In this document: in pieces, positions 46,989 to 56,035 of the stretch
Position numbering within the stretch: the first letter of the stretch is position 1
How the letters are laid out: the number at the start of each line of letters is the position of its first letter
NCBI GenBank assembly: GCA_900313015.1
Contig: OMPR01000006.1
Location: forward strand, 1 to 64,000
Direction of reading: 5' to 3'
Origin: Rhodobacteraceae bacterium EL53
Lineage (GTDB): Bacteria; Pseudomonadota; Alphaproteobacteria; Rhodobacterales; Rhodobacteraceae
DNA: 64,000 nt
Program-made: the position numbers and the translations under genes
Notes under the pieces: model-generated
The model's input: the letters and a program-made list of their open reading frames with translations, nothing else
Told to the model about the DNA's origin: nothing
Databases searched by the model: none

Positions 46989-48584
46989 ATGAATGCTTTT
47001 AACCGTTTACTATCCACTGCGGCCATCGGCCTAGCAGTTGGGTTAACATCATTTTCTGCCATGGCAGAAACACCGGCAAACATGTTGGTGATCGCTAATC
47101 GAATAGACGACATCACAACAATTGATCCCGCCCAAAGTTTCGAATTTGCCGGGTCTGATGTCAGCCGCAACATCTACAACAAGCTGGTGAACTTCGATCC
47201 GCTAGACCTTGACGCGGGCTATCAGCCCGACCTGGCTGAAAGCTGGACCGTTAGCGAAGATGGCCGGACCATCACCTTTACAATGCGGGACGGCGTCAAG
47301 TTTCATTCTGGTAATCCTGTGCGCGCCGAAGATGCAGAATTTTCGCTGCGCCGCGTTGTGACGCTGAATAAAACACCTTCGTTCATTCTAACCCAATTCG
47401 GCTTCACCCCTGAGAATGTCGGCGAAACAATTGTCGCCGAGGGCAATACTTTGCGTATCACGACGGACAAGCGCTATGCGACGTCCTTTGTGTTGAACTG
47501 TCTGACAGCGACAATCGGCGGTATCGTGGATAAAGAAGTTGTAATGGCCAATGAGGTCGACGGCGATCTGGGCAACGCATGGCTGGCAACGAACTCTGCA
47601 GGGTCTGGACCTTACGTCCTTCAAGGTTGGAAGCCCAATGAAAGCGTTACCCTGGTCAGCAACCCTGAATACCATGGCGGTGCCCCAGCGATGGAGCGCG
47701 TTATCGTGCGTCATGTTCAGGAGAGCGCAACCCAGCGCTTGATGCTGGAACGCGGCGATATTGACGTTGCTCGCAACTTGAACCCCGAAGATATCGCCGG
47801 TGCTCGCGCTGCTGACGGCATTGCAATTGACGACGAGTTGCGTGGGCGATTGATGTATATTTCGGTTAACCAAAAACACGAAATGCTATCCAAGCCCGAA
47901 GTGCGTCAGGCCATCAAGTATCTGGTCGACTATGAAGGGATGCAAAACAGCTTTCTCAACGGGCAGTACACCATCCACCAGAATTTCTTACCTCGTACCT
48001 ATCTTGGGGCAGTGGATGAGAACCCGTTCAGCCTGAACATAGACAAAGCCAAGGAATTGCTGGCGTCTGCTGGTGTTGGACCGTTTGAAATCGAGGTTGG
48101 CGTGCGAGAAGCACAAGAGCGGATCGAGATCGCGCAATCGCTTCAAAACACCTTTGCGCAGGCTGGTATCACACTGAATATTACTGTGGGAACTGCTAAG
48201 GCCATCTTGGGCCGCTATCGAGCGCGGGAATTGGACATGTATATGGGCGCATGGGGACCGGATTATCCGGATCCGCACACAAACGCCGGTACTTTCGCCT
48301 ATAATCCTGACAATTCTGACGAAGCAGGTGCAACAGGTCTCTTGGCCTACAGAAACGCATGGGACACTGGCGGATTGACCGAAAAGGTTGCGGCAGCAGT
48401 TATTGAAAGCGACCGTGACACACGCGCGGCGATGTACGCTGACATTCAATCTGAATTCCGCGACAACGCGCCCTTTGCGGTCATGTTCCAAAAAATCGAA
48501 CAGACAGGCCGTAGCGAAGCGGTTCAGAATTTGAACCTAGGTGGGGCCATTACAGCTGTGTCTTACTGGCCGGTGACTAAGTAA
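46989..48584 (+). CDS. Dipeptide-type ABC transporter substrate-binding protein
   Basis: This 531-aa family 5 solute-binding protein has an N-terminal signal peptide (cleavage after SFSAMA) and the family segments YQPDLAESW and DGVKFHSGNPV. It captures peptides or related solutes in the periplasm and delivers them to the two permeases. AGGAGAGG precedes the ATG. It lies 54 nt after the dipeptidase, and the first permease starts directly after its stop. Which peptide it carries cannot be told. Confidence 0.93.
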   Translation: MNAFNRLLSTAAIGLAVGLTSFSAMAETPANMLVIANRIDDITTIDPAQSFEFAGSDVSRNIYNKLVNFDPLDLDAGYQPDLAESWTVSEDGRTITFTMRDGVKFHSGNPVRAEDAEFSLRRVVTLNKTPSFILTQFGFTPENVGETIVAEGNTLRITTDKRYATSFVLNCLTATIGGIVDKEVVMANEVDGDLGNAWLATNSAGSGPYVLQGWKPNESVTLVSNPEYHGGAPAMERVIVRHVQESATQRLMLERGDIDVARNLNPEDIAGARAADGIAIDDELRGRLMYISVNQKHEMLSKPEVRQAIKYLVDYEGMQNSFLNGQYTIHQNFLPRTYLGAVDENPFSLNIDKAKELLASAGVGPFEIEVGVREAQERIEIAQSLQNTFAQAGITLNITVGTAKAILGRYRARELDMYMGAWGPDYPDPHTNAGTFAYNPDNSDEAGATGLLAYRNAWDTGGLTEKVAAAVIESDRDTRAAMYADIQSEFRDNAPFAVMFQKIEQTGRSEAVQNLNLGGAITAVSYWPVTK

Positions 48585-49643
48585 GTGGCTTTGGCTGAAA
48601 ACAATAACGGGGGGCGCCATAAGGCGCCTCTTGAACTTTGGATCAGGGCAACCTTTCTGACCCTTGGTTCAATCATCGTGACGATGCTGGGCCTGATGTT
48701 CGTCACTTTCATTATCGGGCGCGTAATGCCAATAGATCCGGTGCTGGCAATTGTCGGAGAACAGGCGTCTAAGTCCACCTATGACGCAGCATACGAGCAA
48801 CTGGGCCTGGACCGGCCGATCATCGTACAATTTGGTCTCTATGTCTGGGATGTCATTCACGGCGATTTCGGGAAATCGCTTTTGACAGCACGTCCTGTGG
48901 CGGAGGATATCAAACGGGTGTTCCCAGCTACGCTGGAGTTGGCCACGATTGGTGTCTTTGCTGGAATTGTTCTGGGTGTACCCTTGGGTGTCGTCGCTGC
49001 TGTTAAACGCGGCTCCTGGATTGACCAAATCGCTCGGGTCATTGCCCTGGTTGGGTATTCGATGCCGATATTCTGGCTGGGCTTGATGGGCCTTTTGGTG
49101 TTTTACGGCATTCTTGGATGGGTTGGTGGGCCGGGCCGAGTTGGCATATTCTATGTCGATGTTGTGCCAACTGTAACGGGCATGATCCTTGTTGACAGTA
49201 TCCTTGATCGCAATTGGGCCGTCTTCAAAGACGCGCTAAGCCATATTGTATTGCCCGCCTCTCTGCTGGGGTACTATTCGCTGGCCTATATCAGCCGCAT
49301 GACACGGTCGTTCATGCTTGAACAACTCAGCGCAGAATACATTACCACCGCTCGGGTAAAAGGCATGTCAGAAAACGCAGTCATCTGGCGGCACGCGTTC
49401 AAGAATATTCGGGTGCAACTGATTACCGTGATCGCTCTGAGCTATGCGAACCTGCTTGAAGGATCAGTTCTGACTGAGATCATATTCAGTTGGCCCGGCA
49501 TCGGTAGTTACATCACCACTGCCCTTTTATCGGCGGATATGAATGCGGTTATGGGGGGCACAGTTGTGGTCGGCTTGATCTTTATCTTGCTGAATATTTT
49601 CTCTGACCTTCTCTACAAGGTGTTTGATCCCCGTGCAAAATAG
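48585..49643 (+). CDS. Dipeptide-type ABC transporter permease (DppB-like)
   Basis: This 352-aa permease has about six membrane helices, the N-terminal helix typical of DppB, and the permease signature segment NAVIWRHAFKNIRVQLITV (EAA loop). It starts at GTG immediately after the binding-protein stop, which suggests translational coupling. Confidence 0.93.
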   Translation: MALAENNNGGRHKAPLELWIRATFLTLGSIIVTMLGLMFVTFIIGRVMPIDPVLAIVGEQASKSTYDAAYEQLGLDRPIIVQFGLYVWDVIHGDFGKSLLTARPVAEDIKRVFPATLELATIGVFAGIVLGVPLGVVAAVKRGSWIDQIARVIALVGYSMPIFWLGLMGLLVFYGILGWVGGPGRVGIFYVDVVPTVTGMILVDSILDRNWAVFKDALSHIVLPASLLGYYSLAYISRMTRSFMLEQLSAEYITTARVKGMSENAVIWRHAFKNIRVQLITVIALSYANLLEGSVLTEIIFSWPGIGSYITTALLSADMNAVMGGTVVVGLIFILLNIFSDLLYKVFDPRAK

Positions 49644-49656
49644 AATGGCGATATAG

Positions 49657-50571
49657 ATGGCCCAAGCCCAAACATGGCGCGCATGGTTGTTGACCGACAC
49701 ACCCACATCGCGCAGACACGCTAAGCTCTCGGCACTCTATCAGGGATGGCTGTCATTTCGCGGCAATACGATGGCAATGGTCGGGTTGTGGATACTGATC
49801 CTACTTGGGGTCATCGCCCTAGCAGCCCCATTGCTGGCGCCGCATGACCCGTTTGCACAAGAACTTGGCAATCGCCTGCAACCTTTGTGGTCGGAAGGTC
49901 ATGTATTGGGCACCGACAGCCTAGGCCGGGATATACTGAGCCGGTTGATCTACGGTTCTCGGATCACGCTATACATTGTTGGTCTCGTAGCGCTGATCGC
50001 GCCTATCACCGGCCTTCTGGTTGGAACTGTTGCCGGATATGTTGGGGGCTGGACGGATCAGATTCTGATGCGGATAACAGATATATTTCTTGCATTCCCA
50101 CGCCTTGTTTTGGCCTTGGCCTTTGTTGCAGCTTTAGGGGCTGGCATCGAAAACGCGGTTCTTGCCATCTCGTTAACCGCATGGCCACCTTATGCCCGGA
50201 TTGCTCGGGCTGAGACACTTACGATCCGGTCTTCGGATTACATCAGTGCCATACAGTTACAAGGTGCCGGCGCCCTACGCATCATCACCAAACACATTTG
50301 GCCTTTGTGCATTTCCTCGCTCATTGTGCGGGTTACATTGGACATGGCGGGCATAATTCTAGCTGCCGCAGGTCTTGGGTTCTTGGGACTTGGGGCACAA
50401 CCGCCCAGCCCGGAATGGGGTGCGATGATTTCCGAAGGACGTCGGTTCATCCTTGATCACTGGTGGGTCGCTACGGTGCCTGGCATGGCTATTTTCACGG
50501 TCTCGCTGGCGTTTAACCTGCTCGGAGATGGACTGCGGGATGTATTGGACCCGAAGGACGGTAACAAATGA
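49657..50571 (+). CDS. Dipeptide-type ABC transporter permease (DppC-like)
   Basis: This 304-aa permease has the N-terminal segment before helix 1 seen in DppC proteins, the conserved HVLGTDSLGRDILSRLIYGSR and an EAA-type loop (GAGALRIITKHIWP). The end overlaps the first ATPase gene by 4 nt (ATGA). Confidence 0.93.
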   Translation: MAQAQTWRAWLLTDTPTSRRHAKLSALYQGWLSFRGNTMAMVGLWILILLGVIALAAPLLAPHDPFAQELGNRLQPLWSEGHVLGTDSLGRDILSRLIYGSRITLYIVGLVALIAPITGLLVGTVAGYVGGWTDQILMRITDIFLAFPRLVLALAFVAALGAGIENAVLAISLTAWPPYARIARAETLTIRSSDYISAIQLQGAGALRIITKHIWPLCISSLIVRVTLDMAGIILAAAGLGFLGLGAQPPSPEWGAMISEGRRFILDHWWVATVPGMAIFTVSLAFNLLGDGLRDVLDPKDGNK

Positions 50572-51422
50572 CTTTACTTGATGTCGAAAACCTTTGGGTG
50601 CAGTTTCCCTCGCGCCAAGGCGTCTTTGATGCGGTTCGGGGGGTGTCTTTTACACTCGGGCGCGAACGTCTTGCGATTGTTGGTGAAAGCGGGTCAGGCA
50701 AGTCGATGACAGGTCGCGCCATCCTGCGATTGATCCGTCCACCGGGAATTGTGACCGCTGATCAGATATCGCTGGACGGTATCGATTTGATGAAGAAATC
50801 AGAACGAGAAATGCGCGATGTACGCGGGCAGAAAATTTCTATGGTCATGCAGGATCCAAAGTTTTCGCTAAACCCAGTCATGACCATCGGACAGCAAATT
50901 ATCGAAGCCTATCGCCTGCACAACAAGGTCAGCAAGTCTGCAGCTTTCGACAAAGCTATCGAAATGTTGGAAGCCGTCTCGATCAGAGATCCCGAGCGCG
51001 TTATGCGGGCCTACCCCCACGAAATGTCGGGCGGCATGGGACAGCGTATCATGATTGCAATGATGCTGATCCCAAATCCCGAAATCCTGATCGCGGATGA
51101 GCCGACGTCAGCGCTCGACGTTTCTGTCCAAGGGCAAGTTTTGTCGATCATCGACAAGCTGGTGACAGATCGAGGCATGGGCTTGATCTTTATCAGCCAT
51201 GATCTGAATCTGGTGGCCGATTTTTGTGATCGCGTATTGATCATGTATCTTGGCCGTATCGTCGAGGTCTGCGATGCTAAAAACCTCCACAACGCCAAGC
51301 ACCCATACACACAGGGATTGCTCAATTCATTGCCGCGACTAAGTGAACCGCGCAGAAAACTGGACGTTCTTAATCGTAATCCGGCATGGTCCGAAGCCCC
51401 AAGCGTGAGTGGCCGCGTATGA
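50568..51422 (+). CDS. Dipeptide-type ABC transporter ATP-binding protein (DppD-like)
   Basis: This 284-aa ATPase has Walker A (GESGSGKSM), the signature EMSGGMGQR and Walker B (ILIADEPTSALD), plus the C-terminal oligopeptide/dipeptide extension (HPYTQGLLNSLPRL). Its family usually also has a C-terminal cysteine cluster, which is not seen here. It overlaps the next gene by 4 nt. Confidence 0.93.
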   Translation: MTLLDVENLWVQFPSRQGVFDAVRGVSFTLGRERLAIVGESGSGKSMTGRAILRLIRPPGIVTADQISLDGIDLMKKSEREMRDVRGQKISMVMQDPKFSLNPVMTIGQQIIEAYRLHNKVSKSAAFDKAIEMLEAVSIRDPERVMRAYPHEMSGGMGQRIMIAMMLIPNPEILIADEPTSALDVSVQGQVLSIIDKLVTDRGMGLIFISHDLNLVADFCDRVLIMYLGRIVEVCDAKNLHNAKHPYTQGLLNSLPRLSEPRRKLDVLNRNPAWSEAPSVSGRV

Positions 51423-52159
51423 CTATGCTGAATATTGAGAACCTGAGTGTCTGGTTCGGTGGCGGTCGTGACCGTGTGGATGCCGTGCGAAGTGCAAACT
51501 TTCATGTCAACCGGGGTGCTAGTTTCGGGTTGGTTGGCGAAAGTGGATCGGGCAAATCCACTATCCTACGGGCGATTATGGGGCTCGTGCCCAATTGGTC
51601 TGGCACAATTTCAGTGGACGCAACACCCGTCGGTAAAAAGAGAGAAAAGACCTTCTACAAAGCAGTTCAGATGGTGTTTCAGGATCCTTATGCCTCACTT
51701 CATCCGCGTCATTCCGTGGATCAAGTACTGGGTGAAACCCTGTATCTTCACGGTTTTCGCGACATCGACGCGCGCGTTGTAAAGCTATTGGATGATGTTG
51801 GCCTTGGCGCTAAATTCCGGTTTCGCTATCCCCATCAACTGTCCGGTGGGCAACGGCAAAGGGTTGCCATCGCCCGTGCTTTGGCCCCTGAGCCAAGCAT
51901 TTTGTTGCTCGATGAACCCACATCAGCCTTGGATGTCTCGATACAGGCTGAAATTCTGAACTTGCTGACAGATTTACGCTCGGAACACGGGTTGACCTAT
52001 GTGATGGTGTCCCATGACCTGTCTGTCGTGGGTCATATGTGTGAGAGTTTGGCAGTCATGAAAGATGGCGAAATCGTCGAAATAATGGATGTTGAAACCC
52101 TTCGAAATGCGCAGGCGCAGCACGCCTATTCGAAAAAATTGCTTGCGGCATCAATTTGA
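51419..52159 (+). CDS. Dipeptide-type ABC transporter ATP-binding protein (DppF-like)
   Basis: This 246-aa ATPase has Walker A (GESGSGKST), signature LSGGQRQRVAIA and Walker B (LLLDEPTSALD). The ATG at 51419 overlaps the preceding stop (ATGA). It completes a five-gene importer operon of binding protein, two permeases and two ATPases. No clear terminator follows. Confidence 0.92.
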   Translation: MTMLNIENLSVWFGGGRDRVDAVRSANFHVNRGASFGLVGESGSGKSTILRAIMGLVPNWSGTISVDATPVGKKREKTFYKAVQMVFQDPYASLHPRHSVDQVLGETLYLHGFRDIDARVVKLLDDVGLGAKFRFRYPHQLSGGQRQRVAIARALAPEPSILLLDEPTSALDVSIQAEILNLLTDLRSEHGLTYVMVSHDLSVVGHMCESLAVMKDGEIVEIMDVETLRNAQAQHAYSKKLLAASI

Positions 52160-52679
52160 ACAGCGCCAAGGCCGACATTTGGACATAACAAGTTTGAGTG
52201 GATTGGTCGACTTCAGTCAGACGATACCTCAAGGAAGCTGCAACGACTTAGACACGCTTGGAAAAATCCCTTCAAAAACCGAGGGTTCCTCCTTGGAAGG
52301 CATGCGGTGGGATGAGCGGGCGCTTCACAGAAATTCACCCATTTTGAACGCGCTCCCCCTACCGAAATGTCTTTTTCAAGATTTGAGTTATTGCATTTCG
52401 CACATCCAGATTTTGCAGACTTCCAAACCGGAAACGCTTACACGTCTATCTGCTTTGCGCTCATTGAAGACCCTTTGGTCAAACGCAGCGTGGGGCACTC
52501 AGGTCGGATACACACCGTTTGCCTAAGCCTTGAGACCAAATGCGGCACGGGTAACTGGCAAAATCTTGCCGGGGAATAGCAGACCTCTTTTCTTTCCCGA
52601 TTGGATCACCCTAAAATTCCGCGATTCTTCGAACAGGCCGTGAAAACTCTTGCTAAACAAAGCCCGCAATACGACGACG
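52160..52679 (+). other. Intergenic region, no convincing gene
   Basis: This stretch of about 520 nt between the importer operon and the CHAP lipoprotein holds only ORFs without ribosome sites or recognisable families (for example one of 145 aa overlapping the importer end). I see no tRNA or repeat. The region just before the CHAP gene may hold its promoter. Confidence 0.4.
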
Positions 52680-53210
52680 ATGTCGCCGCGCCTATCCGGC
52701 GCCGCCCGAACAGCGGTTGCGTTGGGGCTTTTGAGTCTTTTCTCTGCCTGCGCTCAAAACACGACTTATGCGAAACTCGATCCGGCACGTCAGTCGATGG
52801 CGTTGCTAGAGGTCTCGCAAAAGCAAGCCCGTGGACAAAGGGTGTGGTGCGTGCCTTACGCACGAAACCTCAGCGGCGTTGAAATTCGCGGCAACGCCAA
52901 GACCTGGTGGGGTAAGGCGCACAATACCTATGAACGGGGCACTGAACCGGATGTCGGCGCAGTGATGTCGTTTCGCGCGACCAATGGGATGCCACTGGGC
53001 CATGTTGCGGTCGTGTCCGACATTGTGACTGACCGGGAAATCATCGTGAACCACGCCAACTGGCATCGCAACAAAGTGTCGTTGAAAATGGGCGTGAAAG
53101 ACGTGTCCAAACACAATGACTGGACGCTAGTCCGTGTCGAAAGCCTCCCAGGGCAGTATGGCAAATTCTATCCAGTGAACGGGTTCATTTATCCGAATGT
53201 TGACGGGTAG
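52680..53210 (+). CDS. CHAP-domain lipoprotein (putative cell wall amidase)
   Basis: This 176-aa protein begins with a signal peptide ending in a lipobox-like LFSAC, so it is probably an outer- or inner-membrane lipoprotein. The CHAP (NlpC/P60-like) domain follows: catalytic Cys in RVWCVPYARNLSG, His in MPLGHVAVVSDIV and a polar third residue in VNHANW. Such enzymes cut peptidoglycan peptides. ATG 52680 gives a normal signal peptide; an earlier start at 52650 is possible. Confidence 0.85.
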   Translation: MSPRLSGAARTAVALGLLSLFSACAQNTTYAKLDPARQSMALLEVSQKQARGQRVWCVPYARNLSGVEIRGNAKTWWGKAHNTYERGTEPDVGAVMSFRATNGMPLGHVAVVSDIVTDREIIVNHANWHRNKVSLKMGVKDVSKHNDWTLVRVESLPGQYGKFYPVNGFIYPNVDG

Positions 53211-53523
53211 CCTAACCTAAATTTCTTTCGCGACCACGGCGATCCAGAGGAATTCCCCACAGTCACAAAGCGCCTGCACTCGCTTTCCGCGCTGGGTGAC
53301 GGAACGGCTGCCGTTAGTGCTCTGATCAGCCTCACCGGTTGACCGGGTCCCGTTAATAACGGACAGTATAAACAAAATAAAGAGCGGGAAGCGCACTTTA
53401 TCTATGGTCTGAAACAATGGCTGCTCAGCACAAACTGTGCAGGCAATTGAGCGTCGGATCAAAAGCGGGCGGCACCCCTGTTAAGTGCCGCCTTCAGTGT
53501 TAGAATATGAAGTCATTCGCTCC
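53211..53523. other. Intergenic region between convergent genes
   Basis: No gene seen. Apart from the hairpin at 53468-53492, the region holds only short low-information sequence. Confidence 0.5.
53468..53492 (-). terminator. Rho-independent terminator after the metallo-hydrolase gene
   Basis: An 8-bp perfect stem (ggcggcac / gtgccgcc) with a 9-nt loop lies 31 nt past the stop of the minus-strand gene. On that strand it is followed by cgcTTTTgat. Confidence 0.75.
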
Positions 53524-54963
53524 TTAGAACTTGCCCAGATCCATCAACACTGCGCGGTTCTTTTCACGATGACGCCAAGCGGCACCCATGCTGCTTTTCA
53601 AGTTTTCAGGAAGCATTTCCATGGGTACAACGAGATCCCCATCAACAGGCCAGTGTTCAAGCAATTCCGGCTTGTAGCCTTCTGGGTAGTATAGATCCGG
53701 ATCCAATTCACTTTCACGGATGAACGGTTCTTGAATGTCTTCACGGGCATGAGGCGGTGCTGGGACAACCAACTGCTCATTTGTAAAATCAAACTGTGGC
53801 GCGCGCACGTTGGGGAATTCCGGGAGAATACCTTCACGCACCCAGATCTGGTCTTTCGTTACGTTGACAACTATCCCGTCTGGCGCGCCAAAGTGGAACG
53901 GGCCTTTCCAGTGCTCTCGGATTTCGGCGACCGACTCTTCCAGCAAGTATTTGTCATAGCTCATGTGTGTGGTCATGAAGATACGTGGTTGGATCAAGTT
54001 GGCAATATAGCCGGCCGCGTAGGTTGGCGTGTGGTGTGTGTCGATCGTGTAGCGGGCAAGGAAAGGCGGTACGCCCTGTACACCGGAGTTGATTTCAACC
54101 ACTTCCTGTTGTTGCTCGGTGATGTAGACGTCACAGCCTTTGGCATATTCAACATCCAGCAAATTCGGACGACCGTCGCCGGTCCAGACGAAACACAAGT
54201 CATTCCAATCGAGACGATAGGCGGTGGCACCGTCTTTGGCGTGGCTGCGCTGCCAATGACGCACTGTGACGCCATTTTCGTCGTAGATGATCCCACCGTT
54301 GTCGCGAAAATCAAATTCATTGACTTCGATGTCCCAACCAACACCTGTCGGAAAAACGCTAAAGGCATCTCGGTGCCAAGCCGTCATCATCTTCATACCT
54401 TCGACCATGGCCGCGGTGCCAAACTCGGGCGTACGGCCTGATGGGCCGTGAATACGCAATGGCTCATGCCAGCCGCCGCTCCACGTGCGGAACATCCATA
54501 CATATGGCAATGCGCCAAAGTGATCGACGTGAAGGTGAGTGATAAAGATGTTTGTCATCTCATTGAGCGCAACGCGAGCGGCTTGGTAGTTCGCTACAGA
54601 GCCTTCGCCGATGTCAAAGATGAAATTGTCGCCGTTGCCCAATTCAACAAAAACAGATGTATTGGCCTGACCGGGGCGGAGAATAGGCGCGGTCCCCATA
54701 AAGGTGATCCGCATTTCCTCAGGCTGCACCTCCTCAGAGCCGGGGAACCAGTTCGCGGCGCTTGTCAGCCATGGCTGTGGGGATATCCCCTCAAACATCA
54801 ACCCTTCTTTCCATCGCCCATTTGGCACACCGCCAGTTAGAGCTTTCTGGATATCCTCTTGTGACGATGGTTCTCCCAACTCTGGGGCTTGTTGCGCGTT
54901 GGCCCAGCCAGACAAGCTTAGCGAAGCGAGTGCCGCTACGCTCAATGCTCTGATATTTATCAT
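53524..54963 (-). CDS. Exported metallo-beta-lactamase-fold hydrolase
   Basis: This 479-aa protein has a signal peptide (cleavage near WANAQQ) and a metallo-beta-lactamase core related to RNase Z-like enzymes: ITHLHVDHFGALPYVW, a later histidine in RHWQRSHAKDG, Asp in FVWTGDGRP and His in MTTHMSYDKYLL. The N- and C-terminal extensions are large. Similar exported enzymes have been annotated near guanitoxin or lactonase-type genes, but that assignment is uncertain. AGGAGG lies close to the ATG. Confidence 0.82.
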   Translation of the reverse strand: MINIRALSVAALASLSLSGWANAQQAPELGEPSSQEDIQKALTGGVPNGRWKEGLMFEGISPQPWLTSAANWFPGSEEVQPEEMRITFMGTAPILRPGQANTSVFVELGNGDNFIFDIGEGSVANYQAARVALNEMTNIFITHLHVDHFGALPYVWMFRTWSGGWHEPLRIHGPSGRTPEFGTAAMVEGMKMMTAWHRDAFSVFPTGVGWDIEVNEFDFRDNGGIIYDENGVTVRHWQRSHAKDGATAYRLDWNDLCFVWTGDGRPNLLDVEYAKGCDVYITEQQQEVVEINSGVQGVPPFLARYTIDTHHTPTYAAGYIANLIQPRIFMTTHMSYDKYLLEESVAEIREHWKGPFHFGAPDGIVVNVTKDQIWVREGILPEFPNVRAPQFDFTNEQLVVPAPPHAREDIQEPFIRESELDPDLYYPEGYKPELLEHWPVDGDLVVPMEMLPENLKSSMGAAWRHREKNRAVLMDLGKF

Positions 54964-55026
54964 CTTTTCCTCCTGTTCGGATTTTTCGGAATGAGATTTC
55001 TATGGATTCGGAAGGGCCTTCGCGCC

Positions 55027-55716
55027 TTACCTATGTTGCTCAATACCTTCGACCTTCATGCTGTAGGTGGTCTCGAGGCTAAGCTGGCCGTCAGATAAGG
55101 TTACAAGCTCAACCTGTTTTTCGGCCTGCAGTTCACCGATGATCCAAACCGGGTCATAAAGCCCGCGAATTTGATATCCGTCGGGGTAGCGGACGTGAAT
55201 CATCTGGTTGGCATCAGGTGGGGGAGTATGGATGCAAGCGCCAACGGTTGGCACCAACAAGAACTCGACAGCCAGTGTGCCTTTCATTTCAAGTGGAATG
55301 ATATAGCCAGGCACCCGCACAATCTGTGCTATGACTTCGGGGTTAGGAGCACTCGCTTGGCGTGTGTGCTCCTGCATCAATCGCTCCCGTTGCTTAAACA
55401 ACCAATCGGGATCCAATCCATCAGCTTTGAGCCGCGCGCGAATTTCGACCGCTTGCGATTTCGTGAATTCGCTTGTGGTGTTATTTTGACTTGCCTCAAG
55501 GCGGTACAGTTTTGCCAAATCATTGGTTTGGCGAAATTCTAAGCTTTCGAAGGGGTTCTGTACTTTCTGTACCCGAGGCACCAAGTTATCCCAGTTCAGA
55601 TTGCGCGCCTCTGTGGCACCTGCGTGCGCAGCGGTTGACAAAACTAGCCAAGCTGCAAACCAGAGCCGTATGATCACCCTGTGGCATCCCAATTCCGCCA
55701 GAAGAACCCGTATCAT
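55027..55716 (-). CDS. DUF3299-family exported protein
   Basis: This 229-aa protein has a signal peptide (cleavage near AAHA) and a C-terminal domain with VPGYIIPLEMKGT and PTVGACIHTPPPDANQM, typical of DUF3299 periplasmic proteins of unknown function. AGGGGG lies ahead of the ATG. It is upstream of the metallo-hydrolase on the same strand (63 nt) and may share its transcript. Confidence 0.82.
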   Translation of the reverse strand: MIRVLLAELGCHRVIIRLWFAAWLVLSTAAHAGATEARNLNWDNLVPRVQKVQNPFESLEFRQTNDLAKLYRLEASQNNTTSEFTKSQAVEIRARLKADGLDPDWLFKQRERLMQEHTRQASAPNPEVIAQIVRVPGYIIPLEMKGTLAVEFLLVPTVGACIHTPPPDANQMIHVRYPDGYQIRGLYDPVWIIGELQAEKQVELVTLSDGQLSLETTYSMKVEGIEQHR

Positions 55717-55742
55717 GTATTGCCCCCTGATTTAGATTGACG

Positions 55743-55946
55743 CTAGATCAGCCTTTCAAGTTCAGCTGCGGCTTCCTTTCGGATACGGCTCCACTCGGCC
55801 TTTTCATCCAAGCGCATAGTGCCGTCATTTTCTTTGGCGCAGGCTAATTCATAATCCTCCAATGCTTCGAGAATGGCCTTGTTTTCAGGCGCACGCGCTC
55901 GAACTATCGACGCTAATAGTGGCAAATCTGCTTCGAGTTTGGACAT
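55743..55946 (-). CDS. Small hypothetical protein
   Basis: The frame is open from 56081, but a start at 55946 (67 aa) avoids overlap with the plus-strand gene and gives a compact, soluble, acidic helical protein (core RARAPENKAILEALEDYEL). A weak GCAGAG is the only ribosome site. It lies 27 nt before the DUF3299 gene. No family is recognised. Confidence 0.4.
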   Translation of the reverse strand: MSKLEADLPLLASIVRARAPENKAILEALEDYELACAKENDGTMRLDEKAEWSRIRKEAAAELERLI

Positions 55947-56035
55947 TGACTCTGCACCGATGAACAATACGATTGGATCACCGATAGGATTTGTTAGTTT
56001 TGAAATTTCAACAAGTAAGTCACAGTGAGTTGGCC

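Noticed and set aside
52089-52526. 145-aa ORF at the end of the importer operon
   Set aside because: Overlaps the DppF-like gene, no ribosome site, no family; most of its region is intergenic.
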